NCBI GenBank assembly: GCA_948567375.1
Contig: OX419756.1
Coordinates: 51,846,333-51,910,332 of the forward strand
Direction of reading: 5' to 3'
DNA length: 64,000 nt
From: Lunularia cruciata
Taxonomy: Eukaryota; Streptophyta; Marchantiopsida; Lunulariales; Lunulariaceae
Shown here: positions 35,350-47,400 of the stretch, in pieces
How the letters are laid out: each line of letters begins with the position of its first letter
Position numbering within the stretch: position 1 is the stretch's first letter
The notes under the pieces: model-generated
What the model was told of the DNA's origin: nothing
Seen by the model: the letters and a program-made list of their open reading frames with translations, nothing else
Database searches by the model: none
Position numbers and translations under genes: made by a program

Positions 35350-36441
35350 TCCATGTATGCTTCGGACAGTTTTCACTTGCAGTGCAGGGAATGCCCAAGT
35401 CATGGACCCTAGAGCCATGGGTGGAATGAATTGAAATTTGAGTTCTGCCCATAAAGTGATGCACTAAAATTTGGACAACATAAATCAAACAAGATTAGCA
35501 TGAGTTCTGCATTAGTGTGATTGAGACTAATGCATATGCCATCACTTCGTGTTAACTCGTGCAATTAGTCTGGGTGTGACTAACTACGATAAACAATGTA
35601 CATCTGCGTCGTCGGAGAAGGCCCTGTCGGCACACCTAGCAAAGCTCACGGATATAGTGCAGTAAAGAAAGGGAGTAAACTCTCCATGTATTTTGATCAT
35701 GTGGCTGTCGTGCTCGGCAAAGGGGGCAAAGGTGGCATCTTGATAATATTCTGATTTGGTCATAGAACCTATCCATCTGCGGGGCATTGTCCTCGGCAGA
35801 TGGGCGTTCAGCTTCAAAAGAAGTACCAAGGATTATGCTTGATCCGACACTAATGCATTACAGGTGAAGGCTTCAACGTGACCATACTATAATTTGAACA
35901 TTCTACTGCTACCAAAACCCCAATGTTGAGGGATAATGAATTGCACAAAACCAAGAGGCCCGAACGAGGAGCAAGAAAAGGAAGAAAAAGGAACTCAAGA
36001 CAAGACAAAGAAGATTACAGAAGTCGAAATAGGGTTGAATGAAATTCTTGTTATGTTCTAATTATCGAGAGTTAATCCTATTTCTACTCCTAGTCTAAGA
36101 CACGATTCAACATTGTTGGTTCACAACGTGGAACGGGAATTCATGCAGACATGTCCACTGCGGGAAAAAGAGCCTGAAAATGGAAATCTCCAGAGACCAA
36201 AGATAGTGCAAGGAGGTTAATTGTACCTCCAAGAACACGATTGCCTAATTATCAGTACAAATTCAGAGCCCAATCTCCCACCTCACCTAATTTCCAATAA
36301 CTTGGGGTCGGGGGGCATCCACCACGTCTCTGCCAGCTTAAATCACGGACTTCTTGACCCCATAGCCGCCACTGCCTGCACCCGTAATAGGGAGATATGT
36401 TGTATGAACTGGTCCGCTCTACAAAATCCTTTTCTATGTGC
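35350..36441. other. Intergenic DNA 3' of RPS5
   Basis: No gene recognised. The RPS5 3' UTR should extend left from 36,442. Open frames at 35,488-35,252, 35,829-35,584 and 36,221-36,521 are on mixed strands and unsupported. Confidence 0.4.
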
Positions 36442-37240
36442 TTAACGGTTGGCCTTGGCGACACGCTCAATCTCGTCCTTCTTCTTGATGGCGTAACTGT
36501 TAGAAGAGCCCTTGGCAGCATTGATCAGCTCATCTGCCAAACACTCAGCAATAGTCTTGCTGTTCCTAAAGGCACTCTCCCGGGCGCCTGTTGTGAGCAG
36601 GTAGATAGCCTGGTTTACTCTTCGGAGGGGGGAAATGTCAACAGCCTGCCTTCTAATAACTCCAGCGGATCCAATACGAGTGGCGTCCTCTCGGGGACCG
36701 CTGTTGATAATAGCGTCAACAATAACCTGAACGACAGATAAAAGTCGGGATTAAATTAACTGCCTTCAATTTACTTGTGCTTAAACCGGAGATCGTATTC
36801 TGCAAAAATAAGAAAGTACGAGCAAGTCCAACAGAAAAACCTAAAATTCCGAAGTAGGCAAATCGACACACAAATCCAGTCAGCAAAACGTCGAGTATTA
36901 CCTGAATAGGGTTCTGATCGGTCAGAAGGTGTATGATCTCCATGGCGTGCTTGACAATACGAACTGCCATCAGCTTCTTACCGTTGTTGCGGCCGTGCAT
37001 CATGAGAGAGTTCGTCAATCGCTCGATAATAGGGCATTGCGCCTTTCTGAAACGCTTAACTGAGTACCTTCCAGCGGTATGCGGGACAAAGGTGGCATGC
37101 TTGTCGACATTAACAGCGACATAATCAGCCAATGAGATATCATTAATTTCGATCTCGTCGAACGTCCATCTCCCGAAGAGTTTCACCTCTGGTTGTGCAA
37201 CCAGAGGTGCTGTGGCCAGCACAGCCGGTTCCACTGACAT
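36442..37240 (-). CDS. RPS5: 40S ribosomal protein S5 (uS7), two coding exons
   Basis: Component of the small cytosolic ribosomal subunit head, near the mRNA exit. Exon 1 is 37,240-36,902 (minus), from MSVEPAV through the family core [39 protein letters not shown] and [14 protein letters not shown] intron of 175 bp follows (GTAATACTCG ... TTCAG). Exon 2 is 36,726-36,442, starting [19 protein letters not shown] and ending [11 protein letters not shown] with TAA at 36,442-36,444. The total of about 207 aa is the normal family length. An in-frame ATG three codons upstream (37,249) is also possible as start. Both exons are intact and highly conserved, so I take it as a functional gene. A decayed fragment of the same gene lies at about 49,040-49,225. 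Confidence 0.95.
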
Positions 37241-37470
37241 GTTGTTCACCTCACAGATTCACACACCTAAATCAACAAAATTCAATTCCACCGATTCAAC
37301 GACGACAACGACGCAACGACGCACCGAGAGACCCGATCTCAGAATGGGAACCACAATAAAGCTCCGAAGCCTACAGAAACCCTAATCTTGTATCACGCCG
37401 GACGCACGTAACCTCCTCCATTTCCGTTCGCGCGGTTACGGACGCTCCTCTGCCGGAACAAGGTTTTCTC
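37241..37470 (-). promoter_or_regulatory. RPS5 5' UTR and promoter zone
   Basis: GC-richer sequence upstream of the RPS5 start (CACCGATTCAACGACGACAACG and CGCCGGACGCACG on plus). The RPS5 leader and promoter should lie here. No precise start site can be fixed by eye. Confidence 0.4.
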
Positions 37471-37815
37471 CATGGAAGGAATGCAGTTCCTAAGCTCCGT
37501 CATCCGAACACAAAGAAAGATGTTCTCTTGAAGTTTGATTATTATCATTCCCTTTTAGGCTCGGATTTACGCTGTTCTCACAATTGTAGACTTACTTTTT
37601 AAGTACAATAGTTCTACAATATTTTGTATGATCCCTCTCTTCTCTTCTTCTAGGGGTATATAATAACGTGCTCCATTATTATTATTATATCATAAATATG
37701 CTAGTAGAACTTATCAATTGTGAATAAGCGTTTATGCTTGTCTTCATTTAACCTTTATGTACTAAATGTTATCCGCATTACCTCACTTGAATTAAGAAAC
37801 TACCACAACATGCCA
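37471..37815. repeat. Block X, also present at 48,530-49,030 in the same orientation
   Basis: Begins CATGGAAGGAATGCAGTTCC, contains AAGCTCCGTCATCCGAACAC, GATTTACGCTGTTCTCA and a (TTA)n-like stretch, and ends TTAAGAAACTACCACAACAT. The right-hand copy matches all of these but carries about 120-150 extra bases near 48,625-48,760. Because the flanking desaturase arms are inverted while this block is direct, it did not move with them in a single step. Confidence 0.8.
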
Positions 37816-37819
37816 TGCT

Positions 37820-38275
37820 AGAATTGAGAAACTGGTAAAGATAATATATCACACATCATCATTATATGCTGGACAGAAGAAAAGGCGACCGCGAATGAAA
37901 AATGAAAGATGGGAAGACCTCATCAAGCCCGTACAAGGGAGAGAAAAAAGAAAAAAGATTCTACTGGGGCTTAGCCCCCTGTTAGGCTAAGCTAACAGGG
38001 GGCTAAGCCCCAATAGAATCTATATGAGAAATTTACCCTGCTGCACCTAAGATATGGTGTTGAGAATTGAGAAACTGGTCAAGATAATATATCACACATC
38101 ATTATATGCTGGACAGAAGAAAAGGCGACTGCGTATGAAAAATGAAAGGTGGGAAGACCTCATCAAGCCGGTACAAGGGAGAGAAAAAAAAGATAACAGG
38201 GGGCTAAGCCCCAATAGAATCTATATGAGAAATCTACCCTGCTGCACCTAAGAGATCCGAGCTATACAAGTTATA
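37820..38275 (-). repeat. Tandemly duplicated non-LTR 3' tail with flanking sequence
   Basis: Two copies of a roughly 245-bp unit (about 37,820-38,060 and 38,065-38,275). Each begins GAATTGAGAAACTGGT(A/C)AAG, continues AATATATCACACATCAT, ATTATATGCTGGACAGAAG and AAAAGGCGAC, then the minus-strand tail words TGGGAAGACCTCATCAAGCC and CAAGGGAGAGAAAA. It ends GGGGGCTAAGCCCCAATAG and CTACCCTGCTGCACCTAAG. The host-derived flank is duplicated together with the tail, so the duplication followed the insertion. Confidence 0.85.
37966..38011. repeat. 46-bp palindrome with 19-bp perfect arms
   Basis: Arms GGGGCTTAGCCCCCTGTTA (37,966-37,984) and TAACAGGGGGCTAAGCCCC (37,993-38,011) around an 8-nt loop GGCTAAGC. 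It extends the GGGGCTTAGCCCC motif of the element tail. The second tail copy (38,200-38,212) keeps only one arm, so the palindrome arose by a local inverted duplication. Confidence 0.93.
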
Positions 38276-38699
38276 TGCCAATTATATGCCGGACAGATGG
38301 TCGGTCATTCAGAAGATTGGAGTGTGCGAGTAAGTCTGTCTACTGCCTACTAGACTTGTTGGGAAACTGTGCAAGCAACACAAAGATGAAAGACGTTCGC
38401 GTTCCGTATCGAAATTGGAACCGCGCATGTGTTTTGACATTCCTCTATCCTTTTCCAGTCTCAGACCATAAGATGCAACCGTTTTGTCTTTGCGAGTTTC
38501 ACAAACTTAGTACATCTTGGGCAAGATACATTAAGTGTGTATCTATTACGGGTTTTTGCGGACAAACTGCATTCTGTGAACCCATCTGCTTATTCCAACC
38601 TACTAACTCCGGTGCTGCGAATTGCTACATGCGAGATGACAAAGTCTATGTGAACGAGGATGAATCTTAAACAGATGCTTGCCAAGTATTCGTTTCTTT

Positions 38700-39905
38700 C
38701 TTTTACAACATAGACAACTCCACAGTTCACACGGCAATCAATCATCACATCCGAAAATGTCACTGGCGGATAGCAATAAACAAGGTTATAACGACGACTT
38801 TCCGGCAGGTAAAACAGGCACATGCCCGTTTAACAGGTAGTATAGAGATAAGTGTGACAGGTGGTCAGGTGCTTATCTGCACTACCCAACATTGTACCTG
38901 CCCATTCCATTTACTTACTGAGTAAGTCCTACTACCTCTGTCCATTAACTAACTGAAAGCAATCTTCATCGAAAATAGTATTCTGTGTTTCCTCGCAAAC
39001 AAAAGGATTTTTTTTCATTTTATCTTTCACCACCTACTCGGGAACTTGCAGACAATGGATTACCAATGGGCAAAAGAAGTCAGTGTCCAGATAACTACAA
39101 AGTCATATTTTGACAGATTTGGAATCTTTTGGAAAATTCCCAACATTTAATGAAATGGGTTACCAACGGGCAAAAGAAGTCAGTGTCCAGATAACTACAA
39201 AGTCATATTTTGACAGATTTGATTCTGTTGGAAAAATCCCACCATGTAATGAAATGGGAAGCTGTACCTCAACCCTTACATCTCTTTCGCGATGGGCAGG
39301 CATGGTGACTGCTGATTTATACACATTGATTGTACTACTGTTACTCTCAGGTTGCCAATTTTCCTCGAGAGTCTAAACCGCAGTCAAGTATCACCGCCAA
39401 AAATCAATGCCTAGCCAAAGACCAGCGCAATATTCAATTGTTCCAAAGAAACTCTACGTGATTACGGTAACAATGAGGAAATGCACTAAGAGGGTACACA
39501 ACAGGCCTATTGCACTGTTCGCCTACTACCTTTGATTCTAAGATCTGGTGCCATCTGCTGATGAAGCCCGGACTGTAAGAACAATAATGAACAGAACCTA
39601 TCTTTTAACTGTCCAGCCACCAGCAAGTCTTCCACCCTAGTCGAAGCTCTATTCACCTGTTAAAGTTACACGGACAACCTTGCCGAAACTTGAGCTGAGA
39701 AATGTCCAATTTTCCATATACAGTTTACTCGCCACCATTTCCTGCTCGCCTCCTATGCCTCCACTTCGTCGGCATATTCTGCTAACACCATATTTCACTT
39801 ACTCGTATGGCAAGAAAAATATCACTCTCTTCGTATGGTGTGCCAATAAGATCGTTATCTCAATCCTCCCCTTTACAGCTGACATACTTCACATTTACCC
39901 GATAG
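38700..39905. other. 3' flank of the left desaturase copy
   Basis: Non-coding sequence shared, inverted, with 46,524-47,700. It includes a 100-bp tandem duplication at 39,061-39,260. Open frames here (38,275-38,823, 39,680-39,916) also occur mirrored in the other arm, but with different stops, so they are not conserved as protein. I see no gene. Confidence 0.5.
39061..39260. repeat. 100-bp tandem duplication, left arm only
   Basis: The unit starting TACCAATGGGCAAAAGAAG at 39,061 is repeated starting TACCAACGGGCAAAAGAAG at 39,161. It runs through GTGTCCAGATAACTACAAAG and ATTTTGACAGATTTG to TAATGAAATGGG. The mirrored place in the right arm (about 47,180-47,290) has only one unit, so the duplication happened after the arms formed, or one unit was lost there. 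Confidence 0.88.
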
Positions 39906-42204
39906 TTAAGAAGTAGGTGCAGCGTCCGGAAAAGAGAGCTTTGCCATATGATCCTGCGTTGGTAGCTTTACTTTGGTCGCCAGTCCGACGGTCTCTAGAA
40001 ACTTCACTACATACCAGGTAGGATCAATTTGCCACCATTCCAATCCGTGTCGGGCAGAGTATTCAAAGGCATGATGATTGTTGTGCCAACCTTCACCGAA
40101 AGCCAGTGCTGCTACCCACCTGGAAGGAAAAAAACAGAAGTTGAATACCAACTCAACTGATCCGCAATTCTTTTGAATTATAAGACAGCCATAAGCATGC
40201 CACACATACTCCCAGATGGCAATCGCTGCTAAGTGACACAAGGGATCGTTTCGTAATCAGGCCTCAAAGAGAAAATACCTTCTCCACTTCCAGCAAAATT
40301 ACACTGGGAGACAACTGTACTAGGAGGGAAGCCATTTGTGATGCCTTTGCTCTATCGCGCGACGCTTTGGACGTGATCTCGTTGCACGTCACATCGCTAA
40401 GCACGGCGAACGAAGAATACGACTCAAAGTTCTGTTCCTCTGTGTCTGAGCGGAGCGGACTATTACTTCGCAAACTCTCTAGTTCGGGGGCCTGGCACAC
40501 AAGGACATAAATGATCGAGATGCTATCACCTGTCCACTTTTCTCACTCCGGACCTTCAGATCCACCAAGTTATATAGTGGTAAGTGTGCTCAAAGACATA
40601 TGACTTACCAGTTATTCCTTGATAAGTCTCCCGTATTCCACTTTTGAGATCCCCAAACATGAGATGCAGAATTCACAAACCAGGTGATGTGGTAGACCCA
40701 TACAGCCCTTACTGCCTGTTCATACCACGCAGAGCGGCATAAGAAATATAACCGCCATAACGCCACCAAATTTACAGACCCCACTTTTTGCACAAGGGAA
40801 AGCTGGCGGATAAAATAAACATCCCAACTGCTGGGTAGTGACTTACCATCCCCCAGATCACCCACGGAACACCACCCAGGGCAAAGAGGGCAACAGCCAT
40901 CGCAATGGGATGCCAGATGTACGTTTTCTGGATCCATTTGTAGAACGGATCCTTTTCCATATCAGCAATATTGCCACGAGCACCGACCTGCAAAATTACG
41001 TCGCCAAACATCAGCATAAAGCTGAAACCAACATGACAACTATATTCAACTAGGAAAATCAAGCAGGCCCTTTGCTGATTCTCCTACAACAAAGTTAAGA
41101 GCAAGGGCTTATACAGAAACGTTCACAAGTGCAAGAACTCACTCTTGCTTCGGTAGATTCGTCGTCCAGCAACCAACCCATGTGGCTGTGCCAGAACCCT
41201 TCGTAAGGCGAATGTGGGTCCTTTGGAGTGTCACAATGTTGATGGTGGTATCGGTGAGAGCTGACCCACTCAATAGGATCTCCCTGTTAGAGAAACACCT
41301 CATGCAATTAGTATGATTGAAAATCAGTGAAAAACAACGACAGTCCTCTCTACTCCGGCCAAGAACGTGGTCACAGGACTCATATGGTTCTACACAAGGT
41401 CATATATGTTCGTGTAAGACATAAAATTTCACCAGTGCCCTGTGGCTTTGAGGGTATACACGGAATTTCCTAGCTCAATCCCTTTATCCGACATAACACA
41501 CAGATGTGAATACGTCTATATTACCAGGAATGTGCAGCTGCCAGGAGAAGGACACTGACATTCAGAGATCCATAGTAAAATACCTGAACAGCTTGCACCC
41601 CACAATAGGCGAAGGTGTATTCAAGCCACTTGGGGAGCTTAAAAGCTTTGTGGGACAAATGTCGGTGATAGGAGAGAGTGATCCCGAACATGCCGGTAAT
41701 AACATATAACACAACAAACACTGAGAAGGCACTCCACGAGAAGGTGAAGGGAGCTGCGAGGCAGAGACCGTGCATGAAGACCATGAAGGCAGCGTAAGTG
41801 ATATCCTTTTTGGTCCACTTTCTGTTCAAAAAATACGGCCTTCTCCTTTCAGCAATGACATCAGACATCCAAATTTGGTGCGGTTCACGCGCTGCTTCGA
41901 CTTTCTTCGGGGCCTCCTCCAACAAGGAGACCGGGGATAATCCCTGCACTCCGCATTGCTGCCGCAGCAGCTGCTTTCTCAAAACCAAGGGGGTGCCTAC
42001 AAGGTTAATTCTTCTCTGCGTCGATAAACCCCGCCTATGGTTCCAGCCATTGTTGCTGCAGCAAACTCTCAAGCCAGGCAAGCCAATGTTGCACTGCAGC
42101 ATGGAAGCCGCTGGTGAAGAAGAACCACTTCTATTAAACTCCACATTGATCCCAAACCTCGGAGCCGCAGCCCTAGCAGCCGAAACCGCTACGGTTGCCG
42201 CCAT
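39906..42204 (-). CDS. FAD5: Plastid acyl-lipid desaturase, FAD5/ADS type (copy A)
   Basis: Membrane di-iron desaturase of the delta-9-like group, which in plants includes the chloroplast palmitoyl-MGDG delta-7 desaturase. Five exons on the minus strand: 42204-41584, 41283-41143, 40987-40847, 40715-40609, 40119-39906 (407 aa), all with GT-AG borders. The Ala/Ser/Arg-rich first 75 or so residues look like a plastid transit peptide. The three His boxes are present: HRHLSH (exon 1), HRYHH (exon 2) and HNNHH (exon 5, in GEGWHNNHHAF). Hydrophobic membrane segments lie around TYAAFMVFMHGLCLAAPFTF and AVALFALGGVPWVIWGM. Its exact regiospecificity cannot be told from sequence. It is divergently oriented to copy B at 44,520. 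Confidence 0.93.
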
Positions 42205-42300
42205 GATTCTCCCTCCCTTCCTCGAGATTCACTTCCCTTCTCTCTACTGAAGGCGAATTCCCGTTTCTCACCTCCGGGACACTTCAATTCACGGACATCT

Positions 42301-44421
42301 GGTCCTGCACACCTCTCCCTCTCTCCAAACCTCTCCTCTATACACCTCGAATCTTCACCTCCACGCCAGCAACAAACAACAAAAGACGTCGTCGACGACA
42401 GCACCGCCACAACACCTACGTTGCGCGCGTGGAGGAAACTTCCTCGCAAAATGTAGCGCCGCTCCCGCAAACCAATGTCCTTCGCGCGCGTCCGGCTGTC
42501 TCAATTACTCTTCGGCCACCATTGCTGGAGCTCCGCAGTCTACCTACCTGAGGGATTGGCTTTGCCCTTCGGTCGATCAATCAATCACTCAATCAATCAA
42601 TCGCTCTCTCCTCTGCTCCGCTCTCTTCCCAGGCGCTTCTCACAGGTGTCCAATCCCGGGCGCACCTTGAGCGACGAGGAGTACCCTCTCTTCGAAGGCA
42701 GGGGCTTGAACTGCAGCTCCATCGCGACCTCTTCTACTCTTCGTGTCGGCGCTTACTCCCTTCCTTTGACTCTCTCGTCACTCTTACTCACCTAACTCCT
42801 CCTCCTCGGGTAAAAGAAGTAACATATACTATTTACGCCAACCTTACTTTTCTTGCTTTTCTCACCCCAACTTAGCAAATGTTTAAGTTCCCTTTATGGG
42901 GTCGTTACAGATTATGACCTTGTTGTGACTTCCGGATCTATACTTATTTTCAGCTCCCCGAAGCATTTCGTCGCTTGCGATGTCTCCGACTTTGAGACTT
43001 TCGATTTTGTGAGGTCTGATAGATATCTCCAGTGAAGTAAGAAAGTAACTAGCTGTTTGGTTTCCGTGACTGATATGGTTAGTGTTGAAAACTTTTAAGT
43101 TTGAAATTTTTGTCTTAGGAGATGTTGGTTGTGAGATGGATCTGACTCTTACCCGACTTCGTTAGAAATATATTCTCTCGACCACACAACAAGCAAGCAG
43201 ACAAAAGCAAAGGTCACTTGAATGAAGCAACCTCAAATAAAATGCAGAAGTCGTTGACATGTGGATACTCCTAGATGTAAGTAAACAAGAGTAAAAGTAT
43301 GCGCTCTTAGTATCTAATAATGGCCACTTGAACAAAGCAATCTCAAATAAAATGCAGAAGTCGCAGACATGTGGATGCTCCTTGATGTAAATAAGAGTAC
43401 ATATGTATGCTCTTTCAGTGGTGCTGTCAATGAAGTCAGCCTCGGCGCGTCCTTCATGAGAATTATTTGTGTATATCCTGGTGGTGTTGTTTTGCCTCGT
43501 AGCTTTATATGGTTTTGTCTCGAAGCTCTATCTGGTCTACGTTATGTTATTCTCACGTAGTCAAGCTCTTCATCTCCAGTCACGAGTTTGGTGTGGCAAG
43601 AATTTTTCATGGAAACTCAGAATGTCTATCATAGGTTTCATTTTTCTCGTGAGAACGAACACGTGCACGGACGGGCCCATGTGCGATATATTTTAAGACC
43701 TGATACCATTTTTCACAATCCTTTCCAATAATACCAGCGTTAAGTTGCAGAAGTGATATTTGATACTTTTTGACATTGATGCCAAAAGTTGCTTTCATGT
43801 GGCATTGGAAAATCATCACATCATGAAGTATTCTGATAACAAACCTCGATAAATATCAGAAAGAAATGGTTGATACGCTTACTGCTTGTCAGAAGGTACA
43901 CTGCCCCTTAGATAACGCTGACAAATAAGCATTCAAAGCCTAGCCTGACAAATAATACAATCAGGTTATAATCACAACCTTCAAGGTGACCTGTACAAGA
44001 AGATTTCTTTACAACGAGGTGGAGACTAATCTAGCTCTGATCGATGGAGTATAGTGCGACGTAATCTAAAGGTATGCTCCTCTATGTTGAACAAAAAGGA
44101 TGATGGGGAAAACTAAACAATATAATGTGTCACATATCAAGAAAACTTTATATAATGGCATCCTCGTTTAATAAGGTCTCTTGAACATATGTCCACCTTG
44201 CTACTCCCAGATTCTTATTTTATCACTTTCAATGTGGCTCAAAGTTGCTGCTATCTTTATTACCATTTCCACCGGACGAAGATTGCTTTTACAATGCTTT
44301 ACAAGCAACACAACTTTGAGAGAGTTACATAGATTTGATGACTCATATAATACAGCAGCACCCACTATCTTGGATAGGATTTTCATCTCATGATAAGATA
44401 TCTCATCTGAGCAGCAGGAAG
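42301..44421. other. Spacer between the inverted desaturase copies; shared upstream zone
   Basis: Unique DNA of about 2.1 kb between the arms. The left part (42,301-42,800) is C/T-rich and GC-richer and includes (TCAA)n near 42,577-42,605. A near-repeat at about 43,200-43,400 (CACTTGAA(T/C)(G/A)AAGCAA(C/T)CTCAAATAAAATGCAGAAGTCG followed by GACATGTGGAT(A/G)CTCCT(A/T)GATGTAA) recurs with a period of about 118 bp. The promoters of both genes must lie in or at the edges of this spacer. No gene is recognised; short frames here are unsupported. Confidence 0.5.
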
Positions 44422-47400
44422 AGATGTCCGCGAATTGAAGGTCCCGGAGGTGAGTTACGGGATTGCACCTTCAGTAGAGAGAAGAAGGGAGGTGAATCTC
44501 GAGGAAGGGAGGGAGAATCATGGCGGCAACCGTAGCGGTTTCGGCCGTGAAGGCTGCGGCTCCGAGGTTTGGGATCAATGCGGAGCTTAAGATAAGTGGT
44601 TCTTCTTTACCAGCGGCGGCTTCCATGCTGCTGTGCAACATTGGCTTGCCTGGCCTGAGAGTTTGCTGCAGCAACAATGGCTGGAACCATAGGCGGGGTT
44701 TATCGACACAGAGAAGAATTAATCTTGTAGGCACCCCCTTGGTTTTGAGAAAGCAGCTGCTGCGGCAGCAATGCGGAGTGCAGGGATTATCCCCGGTTTC
44801 CTTGTTGGAGGAGGCCCCGAAGAAAGTCGAAGCAGCGCGTGAACCGCACCAAATTTGGATGTCTGATGTCATTGCTGAAAGGAGAAGGCCGTATTTTTGG
44901 AACAGAAAGTGGACCAAAAAGGATATCTCTTACGCTGCCTTCATGGTCTTCATGCACGGTCTCTGCCTCGCAGCTCCTTTCACCTTCTCGTGGAGCGCCT
45001 TCTCAGTGTTTGTTGTGTTATATGTTATTACCGGCATGTTCGGGATCACTCTCTCCTATCACCGACATTTGTCCCACAAAGCTTTTAAGCTTCCTAAGTG
45101 GCTTGAATACACCTTCGCCTATTGTGGGGTGCAAGCTGTTCAGGTATTTTACTCTTGATCTCTGAATGTCAGTGTCCTTCTCCTGGCAGCTGCACATTCC
45201 TGGTAATATAGACGTATTCACATCTGTGTGTCATGTCGGATAAAGGGATTGAGCTGGGAAATTCCGTGTATACCCTCAAAGCCACAGGCCACTGGTGAAA
45301 TTTCATGACTTATACGAACCTATATGACCTTGTGTAGAACCATATGAGTCCAGTGACCACGTTCTTGGCCGGAGTAGAGAGGACTGTCGTTGTTTTTCAC
45401 TGATTTTCAATCATACTAATTACATGAGGTGTTTCTCTAACAGGGAGATCCTATTGAGTGGGTCAGCTCTCACCGATACCACCATCAACATTGTGACACT
45501 CCAAAGGACCCACATTCGCCTTACGAAGGGTTCTGGCACAGTCACATGGGTTGGTTGCTGGACGACGAATCTACCGAAGCAAGAGTGCGTTCTTACTCTT
45601 GTGAATGTTTCTTTATAAGCCCTTGCCCTTTGTTGTAGGAGAATCAGCAAAGAGCCTGCTCAATTCTCCTAGTTAAAAGTATTTATCATGTTGGTTTCAG
45701 CTTTATGCTGATGTTTGACGACGTAAATTTGCAGGTCGGTGCTCGTGGCAACATCGCTGATATGGAAAAAGATCCGTTCTACAAATGGATCCAGAAAACG
45801 TACATCTGGCATCCCATTGCGATGGCTGTTGCCCTCTTTGCCCTGGGTGGTGTTCCGTGGGTGATCTGGGGGATGGTATGTCACTACCCAGCAGTTGGGA
45901 TGTTCTTTTATCCGCCAGCTTACCCTTGTGCAAAAAGTGGGGTCTGTAAATTTGGTGGCGTTATGGTGGTTATATTTCTTATGCCGCTCTGCGTGGTATG
46001 AACAGGCAGTAAGGGCTGTATGGGTCTACCACATCACCTGGTTTGTGAATTCCGCATCTCATGTTTGGGGGTATCAAAAGTGGAACACGGGAGACTTATC
46101 AAGGAATAACTGGTATGTCATATGTCTTTGAGCACACTTACCACCATAGAACTCGGTGGATCTTAAAGTCCGGAGTGAGAAAAAGTGGACAGATGATACG
46201 CATCTCGACCATTTGTCCTTGTGTTGCCAGGCCCGAACTAGAGAGTTTGCGGAGTAACAGTGAGCTCCGCTCAGACCTATGGTATTTAACTTCTGTTTTC
46301 TCCTTTCAGGTGGGTAGCAGCACTGGCTTTCGGAGAAGGTTGGCACAACAATCATCATGCGTTTGAATACTCTGCCCGACACGGATTGGAATGGTGGCAA
46401 ATTGATCCAACCTGGTATGTTGTGAAGTTTCTTGAGACCGTCGGACTGGCAACCAAAGTAAAGCTACCAACGCAGGATCATATGGCCAAGCTCGCTTTTC
46501 CGGAAGCTACACCTACTTCATAATTATCGGCTAAATGTGATAACGATCTTATTGGCACCCCACACGAAGAGTGATATATTTCTTGCCATACGAGTACGTG
46601 AAATATGGTTTCAGCAGAATATGCCTGAAGACATAGCCACTAAAGCAGATTTGTAGTAGCATATGAGTGGAGGCATAAGAGGCGAGCAGGAAATGGTGGT
46701 GAGTAAACTGTATATGGAAGATTGGACATTTCTCAGCTCAAGTTTTGGCGAGGTTGTCCGTGTAACTTTAGCAGGTGAATAGAGCTTCGACTAGGGTGGG
46801 CCATTGCTGATGGCTGGACAGTTAAAAGAGAGGTTCTGTTCATTATCATTCTTACAGTCCGGGTTTCATCAGAAGATGGCACCAGATCTTAGAATTAAAG
46901 GTAGTAGGCGAACAGTGCAATAGGCCTGTTATGTACCCTCTTAGTGCATTTCCTCATTGTTACCGTAATCACGTAGAGTTTCTTTGGAACAATGGAATAT
47001 TGCGCTGGTCTTTGGCTAGGCATTGATTTTTGGCGGTGACATTTGACTGCGGTTTAGACTCTCGAGGAAAATTGGCAAACTGAGAGTAACAGTAGTACAA
47101 TTAATGTGTATAAATCAGCAGTCACCATGCCTGCCCATCGCGAAAAAGATGTAAGGGCTGAGGTACAGCTTCCCATTTCCTTAAATGGTGGGATTTCTCC
47201 AACTGAATTCCAAATCTGTCAAAATCTGACTTTGTAGTTATCTGGACACTGACTTCTTTTGTGCAATGTGCATCCATTGTCTGCAATTTCCTGAATAGGT
47301 GGTGACAGATAAAATGTATAAAAGATCTTGTGTTTGCGAGGAAACACAGAATACTAGTTTCGATAAAAATTGCTTTCAGTTAGTTAATACATAAAGGTTA

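Larger units (their letters stand above)
38285..42300 (-). repeat. Left arm of a large inverted duplication
   Basis: Matches 44,422-48,045 in reverse-complement orientation over the desaturase gene, its introns and about 1.6 kb of 3' flank. Outer limit: the phrase around 38,288-38,470 (AGTCTCAGACCATAAGATGC, TTTGACATTC, ACACAAAGATGAAAGACG) pairs with 47,850-48,045. Inner limit: similarity ends about 100 bp upstream of the ATG (GAATTGAAG(T)GTCCC). Introns and flanks have diverged with small indels while exons are nearly the same. Confidence 0.9.

Noticed and set aside
34927..35829. Minus-strand open frames of 78-92 codons as genes
   Set aside because: No family similarity, no splice context; part of the region is a diverged non-LTR tail.
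37871..38265. CRISPR-like or satellite array from the repeated tail sequences
   Set aside because: Only two units with clear retroelement-tail content; no spacer-repeat organisation, and the genome is eukaryotic.
41798..42250. 150-codon plus-strand frame opposite desaturase copy A (mirrored at 44,471-44,917 in copy B)
   Set aside because: It is the antisense of exon 1 in both copies and is conserved only because the sense strand is.
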